A stretch of DNA of 12,589 nucleotides from Candidatus Peribacteraceae bacterium (GCA_028717505.1 JAQUNQ010000029.1:1-12589); one strand, 5' to 3'; positions 1-5,904 are shown, counted from the first letter of the stretch. The notes: generated by a model not told the origin, from the letters alone. A program made the numbers and translations.

Positions 1-294
1 AACGAGGAGGGAAACCGCAGGCTCGTGACCTGGATCGGGCGCATGCAACTCGTCCTCTCGCTCGACCCCAAGGGCATCCTTCTCCGGCTCATGCTCGACG
101 AGCGGAACATCGACGGCACCGTGCTGTAGCTCACCACATTCGTGCTGCAGGAGTTCTTCGCATCACAGAAGAAGGAGGTGCCTTTCGCCAAGCTCCAGCC
201 GCTCACCGCGAGCATCCTCCAAACTGTCTTCGAGCCCTTCATCCCCGCAGTGCGCAAGCACTTCCGGGAGCTCGCAGAGTCCAAGGAAGGATGA
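1..294 (+). pseudogene. 3' part of an unrecognised gene, interrupted by an in-frame TAG
   Basis: Frame 1 is open from the left edge, hits TAG at 127-129, and then stays open in the same frame to TGA at 292-294. Codons on both sides of the TAG favour G or C in the third position, and both parts read like protein (before: LVTWIGRMQLVLSLDPKG; after: LTTFVLQEFFASQKKEVPF). Both halves therefore look like one coding sequence. A single C-to-T change of CAG (Gln) would give this TAG. It could be a nonsense mutation, a consensus or sequencing error, or a read-through codon. Alternatively the gene really ends at 129 and the rest is decaying. A GTG at 142 could in principle restart translation, but no ribosome binding site precedes it. 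I do not recognise the family, and the N-terminus lies outside the window. Confidence 0.55.
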
Positions 295-313
295 AACACG
301 GACCACCGACAAA

Positions 314-862
314 TTAGGACTGAAGAGGAAAGTCTCTCAGCGCCGTCTGCTTTATGCCGTTGACTTCGGCATACAGGCGCAGGCAATCCACGGGCACGGC
401 GAACGTGCTGCCCTCGAGTGCCTTCATGACTTTCTTCTTCACGACATGGAACCGCTGCGGATGATCGACGCGCGCGAGGGTGATGTGCGGAGAGAAAGGG
501 CGTCCCTCCGGCCACGGACAGGCTTTCTTCAGACGCGCGAGTTTCTCGCTGAACGCAATGGTGAGGAAGAGGACACGATCTTCTCCGCGGCTCCCGAACG
601 TCTCCGCCCCCGTCACCTGCAGAACAAACGGCCGGTGCGCCGCCGCGATCTTCTCCGCCTGCGCGACGATCCCCTGATACTCCAATTCCAAAACTTCCTT
701 CCAAAAATAGAGCGTCAGGTGCGGCGAGCGCGGATTCTGGAAGTGAAGAATATTCGCAAAAGGCTGGAGCTCCTCCACAAGCGCCTGGAACTGCCACTTG
801 GGCTGCCCTTCGAGCGGGAGTGCGAGGAAGGTGGAACGGAGGGGGAAATGCAAATCCACCAA
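314..862 (-). CDS. thpR: 2'-5' RNA ligase / 2H phosphoesterase family protein (ThpR/LigT type)
   Basis: This 182-aa protein has the two HxT motifs that define the 2H superfamily: PHLTLYF at residues 47-53 and PHITLAR at 125-131. Their spacing and the total length are normal for bacterial ThpR/LigT (about 180 aa). The two His-Thr pairs form the active site that hydrolyses 2',3'-cyclic phosphates or reversibly makes 2'-5' RNA bonds. The cellular substrate of bacterial members is not well established. The reading frame is closed upstream by TAG at 869-871, so the start is TTG at 862 or the adjacent GTG at 859. A -10-like TAGAAT (plus-strand 866-871) would start transcription almost exactly at 859, which favours a leaderless GTG start. 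It is divergent from the zinc-ribbon gene and converges on the interrupted gene 19 bp away. The family is clear; naming it thpR is by similarity. Confidence 0.9.
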   Translation of the reverse strand: MVDLHFPLRSTFLALPLEGQPKWQFQALVEELQPFANILHFQNPRSPHLTLYFWKEVLELEYQGIVAQAEKIAAAHRPFVLQVTGAETFGSRGEDRVLFLTIAFSEKLARLKKACPWPEGRPFSPHITLARVDHPQRFHVVKKKVMKALEGSTFAVPVDCLRLYAEVNGIKQTALRDFPLQS

Positions 863-865
863 CCT

Positions 866-871
866 ATTCTA
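866..871 (-). promoter_or_regulatory. Candidate -10 box for the 2H phosphoesterase gene
   Basis: On the minus strand this reads TAGAAT, five of six matches to TATAAT. Counting seven bases downstream lands on base 859, the first base of a GTG in frame with the gene. The region 17 bp upstream (GGCACA) is a poor -35 box. If used, the mRNA would have no leader. Confidence 0.35.
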
Positions 872-879
872 AAGAATGA

Positions 880-908
880 TTGGACAGTTGTGCCAGGTAC
901 GTTAGAGT
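880..908 (+). promoter_or_regulatory. Weak candidate promoter for the zinc-ribbon gene
   Basis: TTGGAC (880-885) is separated by 17 bp from TAGAGT (903-908). The matches to consensus are 3/6 and 4/6. Placement in the divergent spacer is right, but the boxes are weak. Confidence 0.2.
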
Positions 909-930
909 CAGAAAGTTCCCCACGACCACC

Positions 931-1242
931 ATGAAAACATGCATCGCCTGCAGCATGCCTCTCTCGGATCCGAAAGAAATAGGTTGCGAAGTAAAGGATG
1001 GCCCCGTCTGCATCCACTGCACGCAACCCGGAGGAGGCGTCAAAAGTTGCGAGGAAGTTTTTGAGGGCGGCGTGGCCTTCTTCCTGTCAGCAACGAAATC
1101 ACAAGACCGATCACTCGCTGAAAGGCTTGTGTGCAAGAACATGCGTGGCCTGCCCCACTGGAACAATAATCCCTGCCCCTGCCTGAAAGGCGCCGTGGCG
1201 AGTGATGAGGAGTTTGCATCTGCTTTGGCGCAACTCTCATAA
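931..1242 (+). CDS. Small Cys-rich zinc-ribbon protein
   Basis: This 103-aa protein begins MKTCIACSMPLSDP. C4-x2-C7 is followed by the MPL motif, then C27-x2-C30, an arrangement I associate with the 'putative zinc ribbon' family of short proteins beginning CxxCGMPL. Further cysteines lie at 19, 40 and 68, and a C-terminal CPC (82-84) follows the PHWNNN segment. Metal binding is inferred from the two CxxC knuckles; no enzymatic residues are evident. The frame extends upstream to a TTG at 880, but the ATG at 931 directly precedes the conserved zinc motif and is the better start. No Shine-Dalgarno sequence is visible. It is divergent from the 2H phosphoesterase, sharing a 68-bp spacer. Its function is unknown; a redox, metal or nucleic-acid-binding role is possible but not shown. 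Confidence 0.75.
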   Translation: MKTCIACSMPLSDPKEIGCEVKDGPVCIHCTQPGGGVKSCEEVFEGGVAFFLSATKSQDRSLAERLVCKNMRGLPHWNNNPCPCLKGAVASDEEFASALAQLS

Positions 1243-1306
1243 GCACAAATTCAACGATAATCGCCAATTCACGCAAATATTTCCAATACTTGCCATTAAT
1301 TTAATA

Positions 1307-1651
1307 ATGGTTTACCGTGCTCACACGAGCGCAGCACCCTCTCCCTCCACCGACGCCCTGGGCCGGGCACAGAAATTTTTTGTTCTCCCGCAGGCAGACC
1401 CGGAAACTCCGGGAAAGGTAAAGGTGCTGCAAGACATCGCAACTCAGCACAGCGTCAACGTGCCAGAGTATGTCAGGGCAGAAGACAACCAAGTTATTGT
1501 CACATTCCGAGGCGAAATGCAGAAAGTGATCAATGCTGCAGTCACAGTGAGCGATGATCCGAACTTGAAGGAAGTTTTTGCGACAGCATTGCTGGGTGAC
1601 TACAGTGATCCCCCCTGCGCAGCAGGAGTAATCACCGCTTCAGCACGCTGA
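1307..1651 (+). CDS. Small hypothetical protein, 3' end overlapping lepA
   Basis: This 114-aa reading frame starts at ATG 1307 right after an AT-rich stretch (1243-1306) and ends with TGA at 1649-1651. The middle looks like a folded domain (KVKVLQDIATQHSV, then NQVIVTFRGEMQKVI), while the first 20 residues are Ser/Ala/Pro-rich. There is no clear signal peptide, transmembrane segment or recognised motif. The frame is open further upstream to 1202, but that part overlaps the zinc-ribbon gene and is Asn/His-rich, so I chose 1307. The last 20 bp overlap the end of lepA on the other strand. The coding call rests on sensible amino-acid composition and gap-filling position. It could be lineage-specific. 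Confidence 0.6.
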   Translation: MVYRAHTSAAPSPSTDALGRAQKFFVLPQADPETPGKVKVLQDIATQHSVNVPEYVRAEDNQVIVTFRGEMQKVINAAVTVSDDPNLKEVFATALLGDYSDPPCAAGVITASAR

Positions 1652-3482
1652 GGAACGCTTCCTGCGTGAGAGTCACTCTCCCCATTTTCTTCATCCGCTT
1701 CTTCCCCTTCTTCTGCTTCTCGAGGAGCTTGCGCTTCCGCGTGACGTCGCCCCCGTAGAGGTAGCCCGTCACGTCCTTGCGGTAGGCGGGCACCGTTTCG
1801 CGCGCGACGATCTTCGCGCCGATGGCGGCCTGGATGGGAATCTGGAACTGCTCCTTGGGGATCACCTCCTTGAGCTTCCTGCAGATGATGGCACCCACGG
1901 AGTGCGCCTCGCTGCTGTGCACGATGGTCGAGAGGGCATCGGCGCTCTCGCCGAGGAGGAGGATCTGCAACTTCACGAGCTCCCCCGCCCGATACCCGAT
2001 GGTTTCATAGCTCATGGAGCCGTAGCCGGAGGTGGCGGATTTGAGGAGATCGAAGAAATCGAGGACGATCGCCTGCAGCGGGACTTCGAAGTGGAGGAGC
2101 GCACGATCGGCGTCGAGATACTCGAGCGACAGATAGATGCCCCGCCGGTCCCCCACGAGTGTCATGACCGCTCCGATGTCCTGCGCACGGCACACCACCT
2201 CCAGCCTCACCCACGGCTCTCGCACTTCCCTGATGCACGAGGGGTCGGGGAAATCCGCGGGATTGCTGATGCGCGCAGTATCGGGCTCATCGATTTTCAA
2301 CAGACTGGAACGCACCACTTCAGCAGGACGCTTCACGGCGAGCTGCACTTCGTAGAGCACGCTCGGCGCCGTGATCACGAGGTCACAGTTGTGTTCGCGC
2401 TCCAGTCTCTCCTGCACGATATCCATATGGAGGAGACCAAGGAATCCGCAGCGGAAGCCGTTCCCCAGCGCCGCATTCCGCTCCGGCTCGAAGGAGAGGG
2501 CCGCATCGTTGAGCGCGAGCTTCTCGAGCGCCTCGCGGAGCTGCGGGTAATCGTCCGCAGCGGAAGGGTAGAGACCCGCGAAGACCATCGGCTGCACCTC
2601 CTTGTATCCGGGGAGGGGCATCATGGTGGGAGAGGAAGCCGCCGTATCTCCTGTCCGCACGGAAGTGACGTCCTTGGAACCCGTCACGATGTAACCGATT
2701 TCCCCCTCATGGAGGACTGGATCGGAGACGTACTTCGGCGCGAAGTGACCGAGGTCGAGGACCTCCACCGGCGTCTTCGTCCCGAGGAGGTGCACCCTGT
2801 CGCCCTTGCGAAACTCCCCCTCCACCACCCGCACGTACGCCACCGCCCCGCGATACGTGTCCATGACCGCATCGAAGATGAGTGCCCGCGCAGATGAAGA
2901 TGAAGCCGAAGCGCTTGCCACTTTCCTGGGCTCCGGGATACGCGCAATCACAGCATCCAACACTTCGCTCACTCCCCTTCCCTCCTTGGCCGAGATCCGG
3001 AAGATTTCCTCCCGCCCGCACCCGAGGAGCTTCACCACCTCGTCCGAGACGCGCTCGGTGTCGGCCGCAGGGAGATCTATCTTGTTCAGGACAGGAATGA
3101 TCACGAGGTCATGCTCGAGAGCCATGGTGAGCACCGCGAGCGTCTGCGCCTGAATCCCCTGCGATGCATCGACGAGGAGGATCGCCCCTTCACATGCCGC
3201 GAGCGAGCGGCTCACCTCGTAGCGGAAATCCGTGTGACCGGGGGTGTCGATGAGGTTGAGCTGCACCCCTCCCTGCCCTGAGTGCGTCGAAGGGTTCCAC
3301 TGCATGCGCACCGGCGTGAGCTTGATGGTGATCCCCCGCTCCCGCTCCAGATCCATCATGTCGAGGAGCTGCTCCTTCATCTCGCGCTTCTGGAGCGTCC
3401 CCGTCGCCTCGATCATACGATCGGCAAGAGTGGATTTACCATGATCGATATGGGCGATGATGCAGAAATTCCGAATGTCCAT
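1632..3482 (-). CDS. lepA: Elongation factor 4 (LepA), back-translocating ribosomal GTPase
   Basis: The 616-aa product is full length (family about 600 aa). GTPase motifs are in place: AHIDHGKS (residues 10-17), RGITIK (49-54), DTPGH (79-83), NKID (133-136) and SAK (164-166). The EF4-specific parts follow, including GFRCGFLGLLHM and a C-terminal basic region (KGKKRMKKMG). LepA binds the ribosome with GTP and acts on stalled or mistranslocated complexes. Two oddities are visible. The loop at about 63-73, before DTPGH, reads NPSTHSGQGG and is encoded by a short palindromic repeat (plus 3276-3294). The linker after the G domain, at about 189-199, is Ala/Ser low complexity. ATG at 3482 matches the family start. 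There is no Shine-Dalgarno sequence, and a TACTCT -10-like hexamer lies 8 bp upstream. It follows csaB after 69 bp on the same strand. Confidence 0.97.
   Translation of the reverse strand: MDIRNFCIIAHIDHGKSTLADRMIEATGTLQKREMKEQLLDMMDLERERGITIKLTPVRMQWNPSTHSGQGGVQLNLIDTPGHTDFRYEVSRSLAACEGAILLVDASQGIQAQTLAVLTMALEHDLVIIPVLNKIDLPAADTERVSDEVVKLLGCGREEIFRISAKEGRGVSEVLDAVIARIPEPRKVASASASSSSARALIFDAVMDTYRGAVAYVRVVEGEFRKGDRVHLLGTKTPVEVLDLGHFAPKYVSDPVLHEGEIGYIVTGSKDVTSVRTGDTAASSPTMMPLPGYKEVQPMVFAGLYPSAADDYPQLREALEKLALNDAALSFEPERNAALGNGFRCGFLGLLHMDIVQERLEREHNCDLVITAPSVLYEVQLAVKRPAEVVRSSLLKIDEPDTARISNPADFPDPSCIREVREPWVRLEVVCRAQDIGAVMTLVGDRRGIYLSLEYLDADRALLHFEVPLQAIVLDFFDLLKSATSGYGSMSYETIGYRAGELVKLQILLLGESADALSTIVHSSEAHSVGAIICRKLKEVIPKEQFQIPIQAAIGAKIVARETVPAYRKDVTGYLYGGDVTRKRKLLEKQKKGKKRMKKMGRVTLTQEAFLSVLKR
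3276..3294. repeat. Short palindromic repeat embedded in frame in lepA
   Basis: The plus strand reads CCCTGAGTGCGTCGAAGGG, an imperfect palindrome with outer arms CCCT and AGGG. It closely resembles a short dispersed element of the form CCCTGAG...TCGAAGGG seen in many environmental bacterial genomes, including CPR genomes; that parallel is from memory. Here it is read in frame within lepA and encodes part of NPSTHSGQG. It replaces a loop that is three residues shorter in E. coli LepA. Only one copy is visible in the window. Confidence 0.6.
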
Positions 3483-3490
3483 GTGTGCAC

Positions 3491-3496
3491 AGAGTA
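3491..3496 (-). promoter_or_regulatory. Candidate -10 box just upstream of lepA
   Basis: On the minus strand TACTCT lies 8 bp before the lepA ATG, with TTCGCA 18 bp further upstream as a possible -35 (4/6). The predicted transcript would have a leader of only one or two bases. Confidence 0.25.
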
Positions 3497-3551
3497 AGGA
3501 ATCCCCGCGCCGAATGCGAATCGAATCACAGGGAATCCGGGATCACTTCTC

Positions 3552-4496
3552 TCATCCCCGAAGCCGCTGGAGGGTTTCCCGCAGAGCGGCCTCCCCGGCA
3601 CGCGCCCGGGAGAGTAGATCTCCCACGGCGGTCGAAGCGAGCCCGGAGAGCTTGTCCCCCACCCCCTGCGGCACGACTTCCAGATTCTTTCCGAGCGCGC
3701 GTGCCGCCAGTGCCCCGTGATAGCGCTGTGCGAGCACGAGATCGGCTCCAGCCAATTCCCGGAGAAGAACCCCAAGCGAGCGGACGGGGATGACCGATGT
3801 CTCCGCCCCCATGCGATCCCGAAGGCGAAGACAGAGCTCCTGCTCCCCGCCCTGCTTGGGACTGAGCGAGAGAATTTTCACGGCACTCCACGCCCTGCTC
3901 CTGAAGAGATCCATCGCACGACCCTCGAACGCAGCATCGGAGTTATGACGTGGAATAATGACGAGCATATTTTGTGAACTCACATCTACTTTCTCCTGAG
4001 CAGCTAGCCAAATAATCGGATCTGAAGTTTGTATAATTTTTGTATTCAATACCCACGACTCCACACGCGAGGAGGATGCGGCATCACGCACACTTACGAA
4101 CACGGCATGACGGAGTGTCCATCGCGCGCACCACTCCCCCACCCTCGTCCGGAAGGGGCCGACCCCCTGAAAAGCAAGGAAGAGAGGCTTCCCGAAGAGT
4201 CGGGTTACCACGCTATGCCACCACCACAGCACGCAGGCAAACGGGGACTCGAGATCTGTGAAGAGCGTCCCCCCGCCGAAGAGGACGCCATCCGCCGCGC
4301 GAAGAGCGGCAAGTGTTCGCCACCATGGCTGCAGGAGCGAACGGAAACCCAGGGGGAGACGTGGCAGCTCACCGGCAGAAGGGCGAGCGGAAACCACGTG
4401 CCATTCTTCCCCGGGAAAGGCCCTGAGGAAGTACTCCCTGAGGGCTTCATCGCCCAGATTCCCCACGCCGTAATTGCCAATGAGAAGGAGGCGCAC
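3552..4496 (-). CDS. csaB: Polysaccharide pyruvyl transferase family protein (CsaB-like)
   Basis: This family transfers pyruvate as a ketal onto wall polysaccharides. In bacteria with SLH domains the pyruvylated polymer anchors S-layer proteins. From GTG 4496 the product is 314 aa and opens with the family signature VRLLLIGNYGVGNLGDEAL. It continues with GGGT (74-77), FQGVGP (109-114), SVRD (135-138), DP (159-160) and QRYHGALAA (257-265), all in family order. An odd WWWH run is at 91-94. The frame is open to 4625, but the upstream part is Arg-rich and antisense-like over rplS. Other possible starts are GTG 4502, 4511 or 4517, TTG 4529, and a rare ATT at 4538 placed 7 bp after an AAGGAG inside the rplS end. 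I prefer 4496 because it fits the family and because TATAGT lies exactly 6 bp before it. Bases about 3955-4045 are AT-richer than the rest. Confidence 0.88.
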   Translation of the reverse strand: MRLLLIGNYGVGNLGDEALREYFLRAFPGEEWHVVSARPSAGELPRLPLGFRSLLQPWWRTLAALRAADGVLFGGGTLFTDLESPFACVLWWWHSVVTRLFGKPLFLAFQGVGPFRTRVGEWCARWTLRHAVFVSVRDAASSSRVESWVLNTKIIQTSDPIIWLAAQEKVDVSSQNMLVIIPRHNSDAAFEGRAMDLFRSRAWSAVKILSLSPKQGGEQELCLRLRDRMGAETSVIPVRSLGVLLRELAGADLVLAQRYHGALAARALGKNLEVVPQGVGDKLSGLASTAVGDLLSRARAGEAALRETLQRLRG

Positions 4497-4502
4497 TTCC
4501 AC

Positions 4503-4508
4503 ACTATA
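4503..4508 (-). promoter_or_regulatory. Candidate -10 box for csaB
   Basis: The minus strand reads TATAGT (5/6 to consensus). Six bases separate it from the GTG at 4496, so the expected transcription start is the first base of the start codon. No good -35 is visible at 16-18 bp. Confidence 0.35.
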
Positions 4509-4542
4509 CACGGGCACGCTGTTGCCCAATGATGCAATTCTC

Positions 4543-5001
4543 TCACTCCTTCTTCTCCTCCGCAGGAGCCTCCCCAGATGCCGTCTCCGCCGGCTTCGCA
4601 GCCTCCGGCTGCACCGCCGCCGCAATGGCGAACTCCTCAGCCTTCGTGAAGCGCTCGCTCAAGCGGGCAGACTTCCCGTGACGACCGCGGAGGAAGGTCA
4701 GCTTCGCACGACGTACTTTCGCCACTTTTTTCACATCAATCTTTTCGATCACCGGAGAGACGAGCGGGAAGATACGTTCCACACCGACACCCGACGCGAT
4801 GCGCCGCACCGTGATGGAGTGATCCGTCAGCACGTGCCCGCGATGCACGGAAATCACCAGACCCTCGAAGACCTGGATGCGCCCCTTGCCGCCCTCCTCG
4901 TCCTGAATGCGCTCATGCACGCGCACGGTGTACCCCGTCCGGATATCAGGGATCTTCCGTACGAAACGGGCCGCCTGCTCATGGAGGAGCGGAGAAACCA
5001 T
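4543..5001 (-). CDS. rplS: 50S ribosomal protein L19
   Basis: The 152-aa product carries the L19 core: PDIRTGYTVRVHERI, then RIQVFEGLVI, TVRRIASGVGVERIFPL, SPVIEKI and KVRRAKLTFLRGRHGKSARL. L19 sits at the interface of the two ribosomal subunits. Usual bacterial L19 is about 115-120 residues; here an Ala/Glu/Pro-rich tail of roughly 30 residues ends in KKE. ATG 5001 begins about 17 residues before the conserved PDIRTG block. No Shine-Dalgarno sequence precedes it. A candidate promoter (TTTACA, 17 bp, TAGGCT) predicts a leader of about six bases. The last codons (AAG AAG GAG TGA) also form a Shine-Dalgarno-like AAGGAG facing csaB. Confidence 0.97.
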   Translation of the reverse strand: MVSPLLHEQAARFVRKIPDIRTGYTVRVHERIQDEEGGKGRIQVFEGLVISVHRGHVLTDHSITVRRIASGVGVERIFPLVSPVIEKIDVKKVAKVRRAKLTFLRGRHGKSARLSERFTKAEEFAIAAAVQPEAAKPAETASGEAPAEEKKE

Positions 5002-5013
5002 GAAAGTGGACGC

Positions 5014-5042
5014 AGCCTACAGACGAGAACCGCCCCTGTAAA
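5014..5042 (-). promoter_or_regulatory. Candidate promoter for rplS
   Basis: On the minus strand TTTACA (5042-5037, 5/6) is followed after 17 bp by TAGGCT (5019-5014, 3/6). The predicted start is near 5007, about 6 bases before the rplS ATG. A near-direct repeat (GAGAACCGCC at 5025-5034 and GAAAACCGCC at 5046-5055, plus strand) surrounds it; its meaning is unknown. Confidence 0.35.
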
Positions 5043-5059
5043 GCAGAAAACCGCCTTTC

Positions 5060-5647
5060 CTACTTCTTCTGCGCCTCCTCAATCTGCCGCTGGAGGAGGT
5101 TCACGACGATGAGATGCCGGGGATCGTTGATGATCTCGGAGACGAAGCGATCCTTGAGACTCAGGCGATAGAGGAAGTCCCCTTCGGAGAAGATGGAATA
5201 TTTCACATTCTTGAGACCCGGGTCCTGCAGGAGCAGCGCCTCGAGCATTTCCTTGCGGATATCCCCCACAATGAGGAGATCCACCTTGCTCTCCGAGCCG
5301 ACGAAGGTCCCAGCAAGGAGGATGAGCTTGATGTCCGGCAGTTTCTTCAGGCTCGCCACGATGGGACTCTCTGCCTGAATCTCCTTTGTGAAAATGCCCC
5401 TGAGCTCGTTGTAGAGGGGAAACTCCTCATCAATCCGATAGTACTTCTTCCGGTTCCGATGGCGCGCCCGCACGAGTCCGATCCGTCGGAGATTCTCGAG
5501 TTCGCGCCGGATGGAGTTGATCTGCTCATGGAGGAGGCGCGTGAGCTCGCGGATGAAATACTCCTCTTCCGGATGGAGGAGAAAGGTGGAGAGCAACTTC
5601 ACGCGCGTCTGCGAACTGAACAGTGCTTTCAGGATGATCGATGACAT
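5060..5647 (-). CDS. Winged-helix transcriptional regulator fused to a degenerate nucleotidyltransferase-like domain
   Basis: From ATG 5647 the product is 195 aa. Residues 1-75 form an ArsR/MarR-like winged helix: SSQTRVKLLSTFLLHPEEEYFIREL, a recognition region (EQINSIRRELENLRRIGLV) and a basic wing with YYRID. Residues about 100-180 resemble the minimal nucleotidyltransferase fold, with G113-TFVGSES-KVD123-LLIVGD where active enzymes have GS..G..SDxDLxV. The first catalytic Asp is missing, so it is probably a non-catalytic sensor or fold remnant; this is inference. In-frame ATG 5668 and GTG 5674 are alternatives, but the conserved part begins at 5647, and a promoter predicts transcription starting near 5651. 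An inverted repeat covers this start (5647-5675), suggesting autoregulation. It lies 58 bp ahead of rplS and diverges from the membrane module. Confidence 0.88.
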   Translation of the reverse strand: MSSIILKALFSSQTRVKLLSTFLLHPEEEYFIRELTRLLHEQINSIRRELENLRRIGLVRARHRNRKKYYRIDEEFPLYNELRGIFTKEIQAESPIVASLKKLPDIKLILLAGTFVGSESKVDLLIVGDIRKEMLEALLLQDPGLKNVKYSIFSEGDFLYRLSLKDRFVSEIINDPRHLIVVNLLQRQIEEAQKK

Positions 5648-5675
5648 GTGTTCACAAACTGTACTCATGAACACA
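5647..5675. promoter_or_regulatory. Inverted repeat A, candidate operator at the regulator start
   Basis: TGTGTTCA (5647-5654) and TGAACACA (5668-5675) are perfect 8-bp inverted arms around a 13-bp spacer that holds the candidate -10 box. The same half-site recurs at inverted repeat B. Binding by the adjacent winged-helix protein would block its own promoter; this is inferred from position. Confidence 0.5.
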
Positions 5676-5687
5676 CAGTAAGTGCAA
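5658..5687 (-). promoter_or_regulatory. Candidate promoter of the winged-helix regulator
   Basis: On the minus strand TTGCAC (5687-5682, 3/6) and TACAGT (5663-5658, 4/6) are 18 bp apart. The predicted start is near 5651, three or four bases before ATG 5647. The -10 box lies between the two arms of the inverted repeat at 5647-5675. Confidence 0.4.
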
Positions 5688-5717
5688 GAAAAGTACTCAA
5701 TTAAAAGAATACATTTT

Positions 5718-5746
5718 TTGATCGGATATTTTGGCTTAAATACAAT
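5718..5746 (+). promoter_or_regulatory. Plus-strand promoter candidate P1
   Basis: TTGATC (5718-5723, 4/6) and TACAAT (5741-5746, 5/6) are 17 bp apart. Transcription would start near 5753, giving a leader of about 160 bases that includes inverted repeat B. Confidence 0.4.
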
Positions 5747-5784
5747 GAAATAGCTATTTTACGTCAAAAAAATTATATATCTAT

Positions 5785-5824
5785 GAACACAATTTATACT
5801 CATATTTGTAGTCAATTTGTGTTC
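5785..5824. promoter_or_regulatory. Inverted repeat B, candidate operator for the membrane module
   Basis: GAACACAA (5785-5792) and TTGTGTTC (5817-5824) are perfect 8-bp arms around a 24-bp spacer; two of the next three bases also pair. The half-site is the same as in inverted repeat A, but the arms point the opposite way. The -35 box of promoter candidate P2 lies between the arms. Confidence 0.5.
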
Positions 5825-5834
5825 TGACTATACT
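5806..5834 (+). promoter_or_regulatory. Plus-strand promoter candidate P2, overlapping inverted repeat B
   Basis: TTGTAG (5806-5811, 3/6) and TATACT (5829-5834, 5/6) are 17 bp apart. The right arm of inverted repeat B lies in the spacer, where a bound protein would be expected to repress. Confidence 0.3.
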
Positions 5835-5875
5835 CGCGAGCAAATGGAACAAACAGGCAAAGCAATGAAGGAATA

Positions 5876-5904
5876 TTGATCAAAATGGAAAAAAATGGTA
5901 TCAT
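5876..5904 (+). promoter_or_regulatory. Plus-strand promoter candidate P3, giving a leaderless transcript
   Basis: TTGATC (5876-5881, 4/6, identical to the P1 -35) and TATCAT (5899-5904, 5/6) are 17 bp apart. The expected start at 5911 or 5912 is the membrane protein's ATG itself. No Shine-Dalgarno sequence precedes this ATG, which fits a leaderless mRNA. Confidence 0.5.

Noticed and set aside
1243..1306. Promoter in the AT-rich gap before the small hypothetical gene
   Set aside because: TTTAAT and TTGCCA occur but not at compatible spacing relative to each other or to the start.
1614..1662. Cluster of small hairpins at the lepA / small hypothetical gene convergence (CCTGC-GCA-GCAGG, TCAGC/GCTGA, GGAA/TTCC)
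   Set aside because: Stems are only 4-5 bp and there is no T-run on either strand, so I do not call a terminator.
1902..2897. 331-codon open frame on the plus strand opposite lepA
   Set aside because: It is an antisense shadow of conserved EF4 codons with Arg/His/Glu-rich composition and no independent support.
4497..4625. Long N-terminal extension of csaB
   Set aside because: The extra residues are almost all Arg, Leu and Ser and lie antisense-like over the rplS tail in the same strand but another frame; the family signature begins right at 4496.
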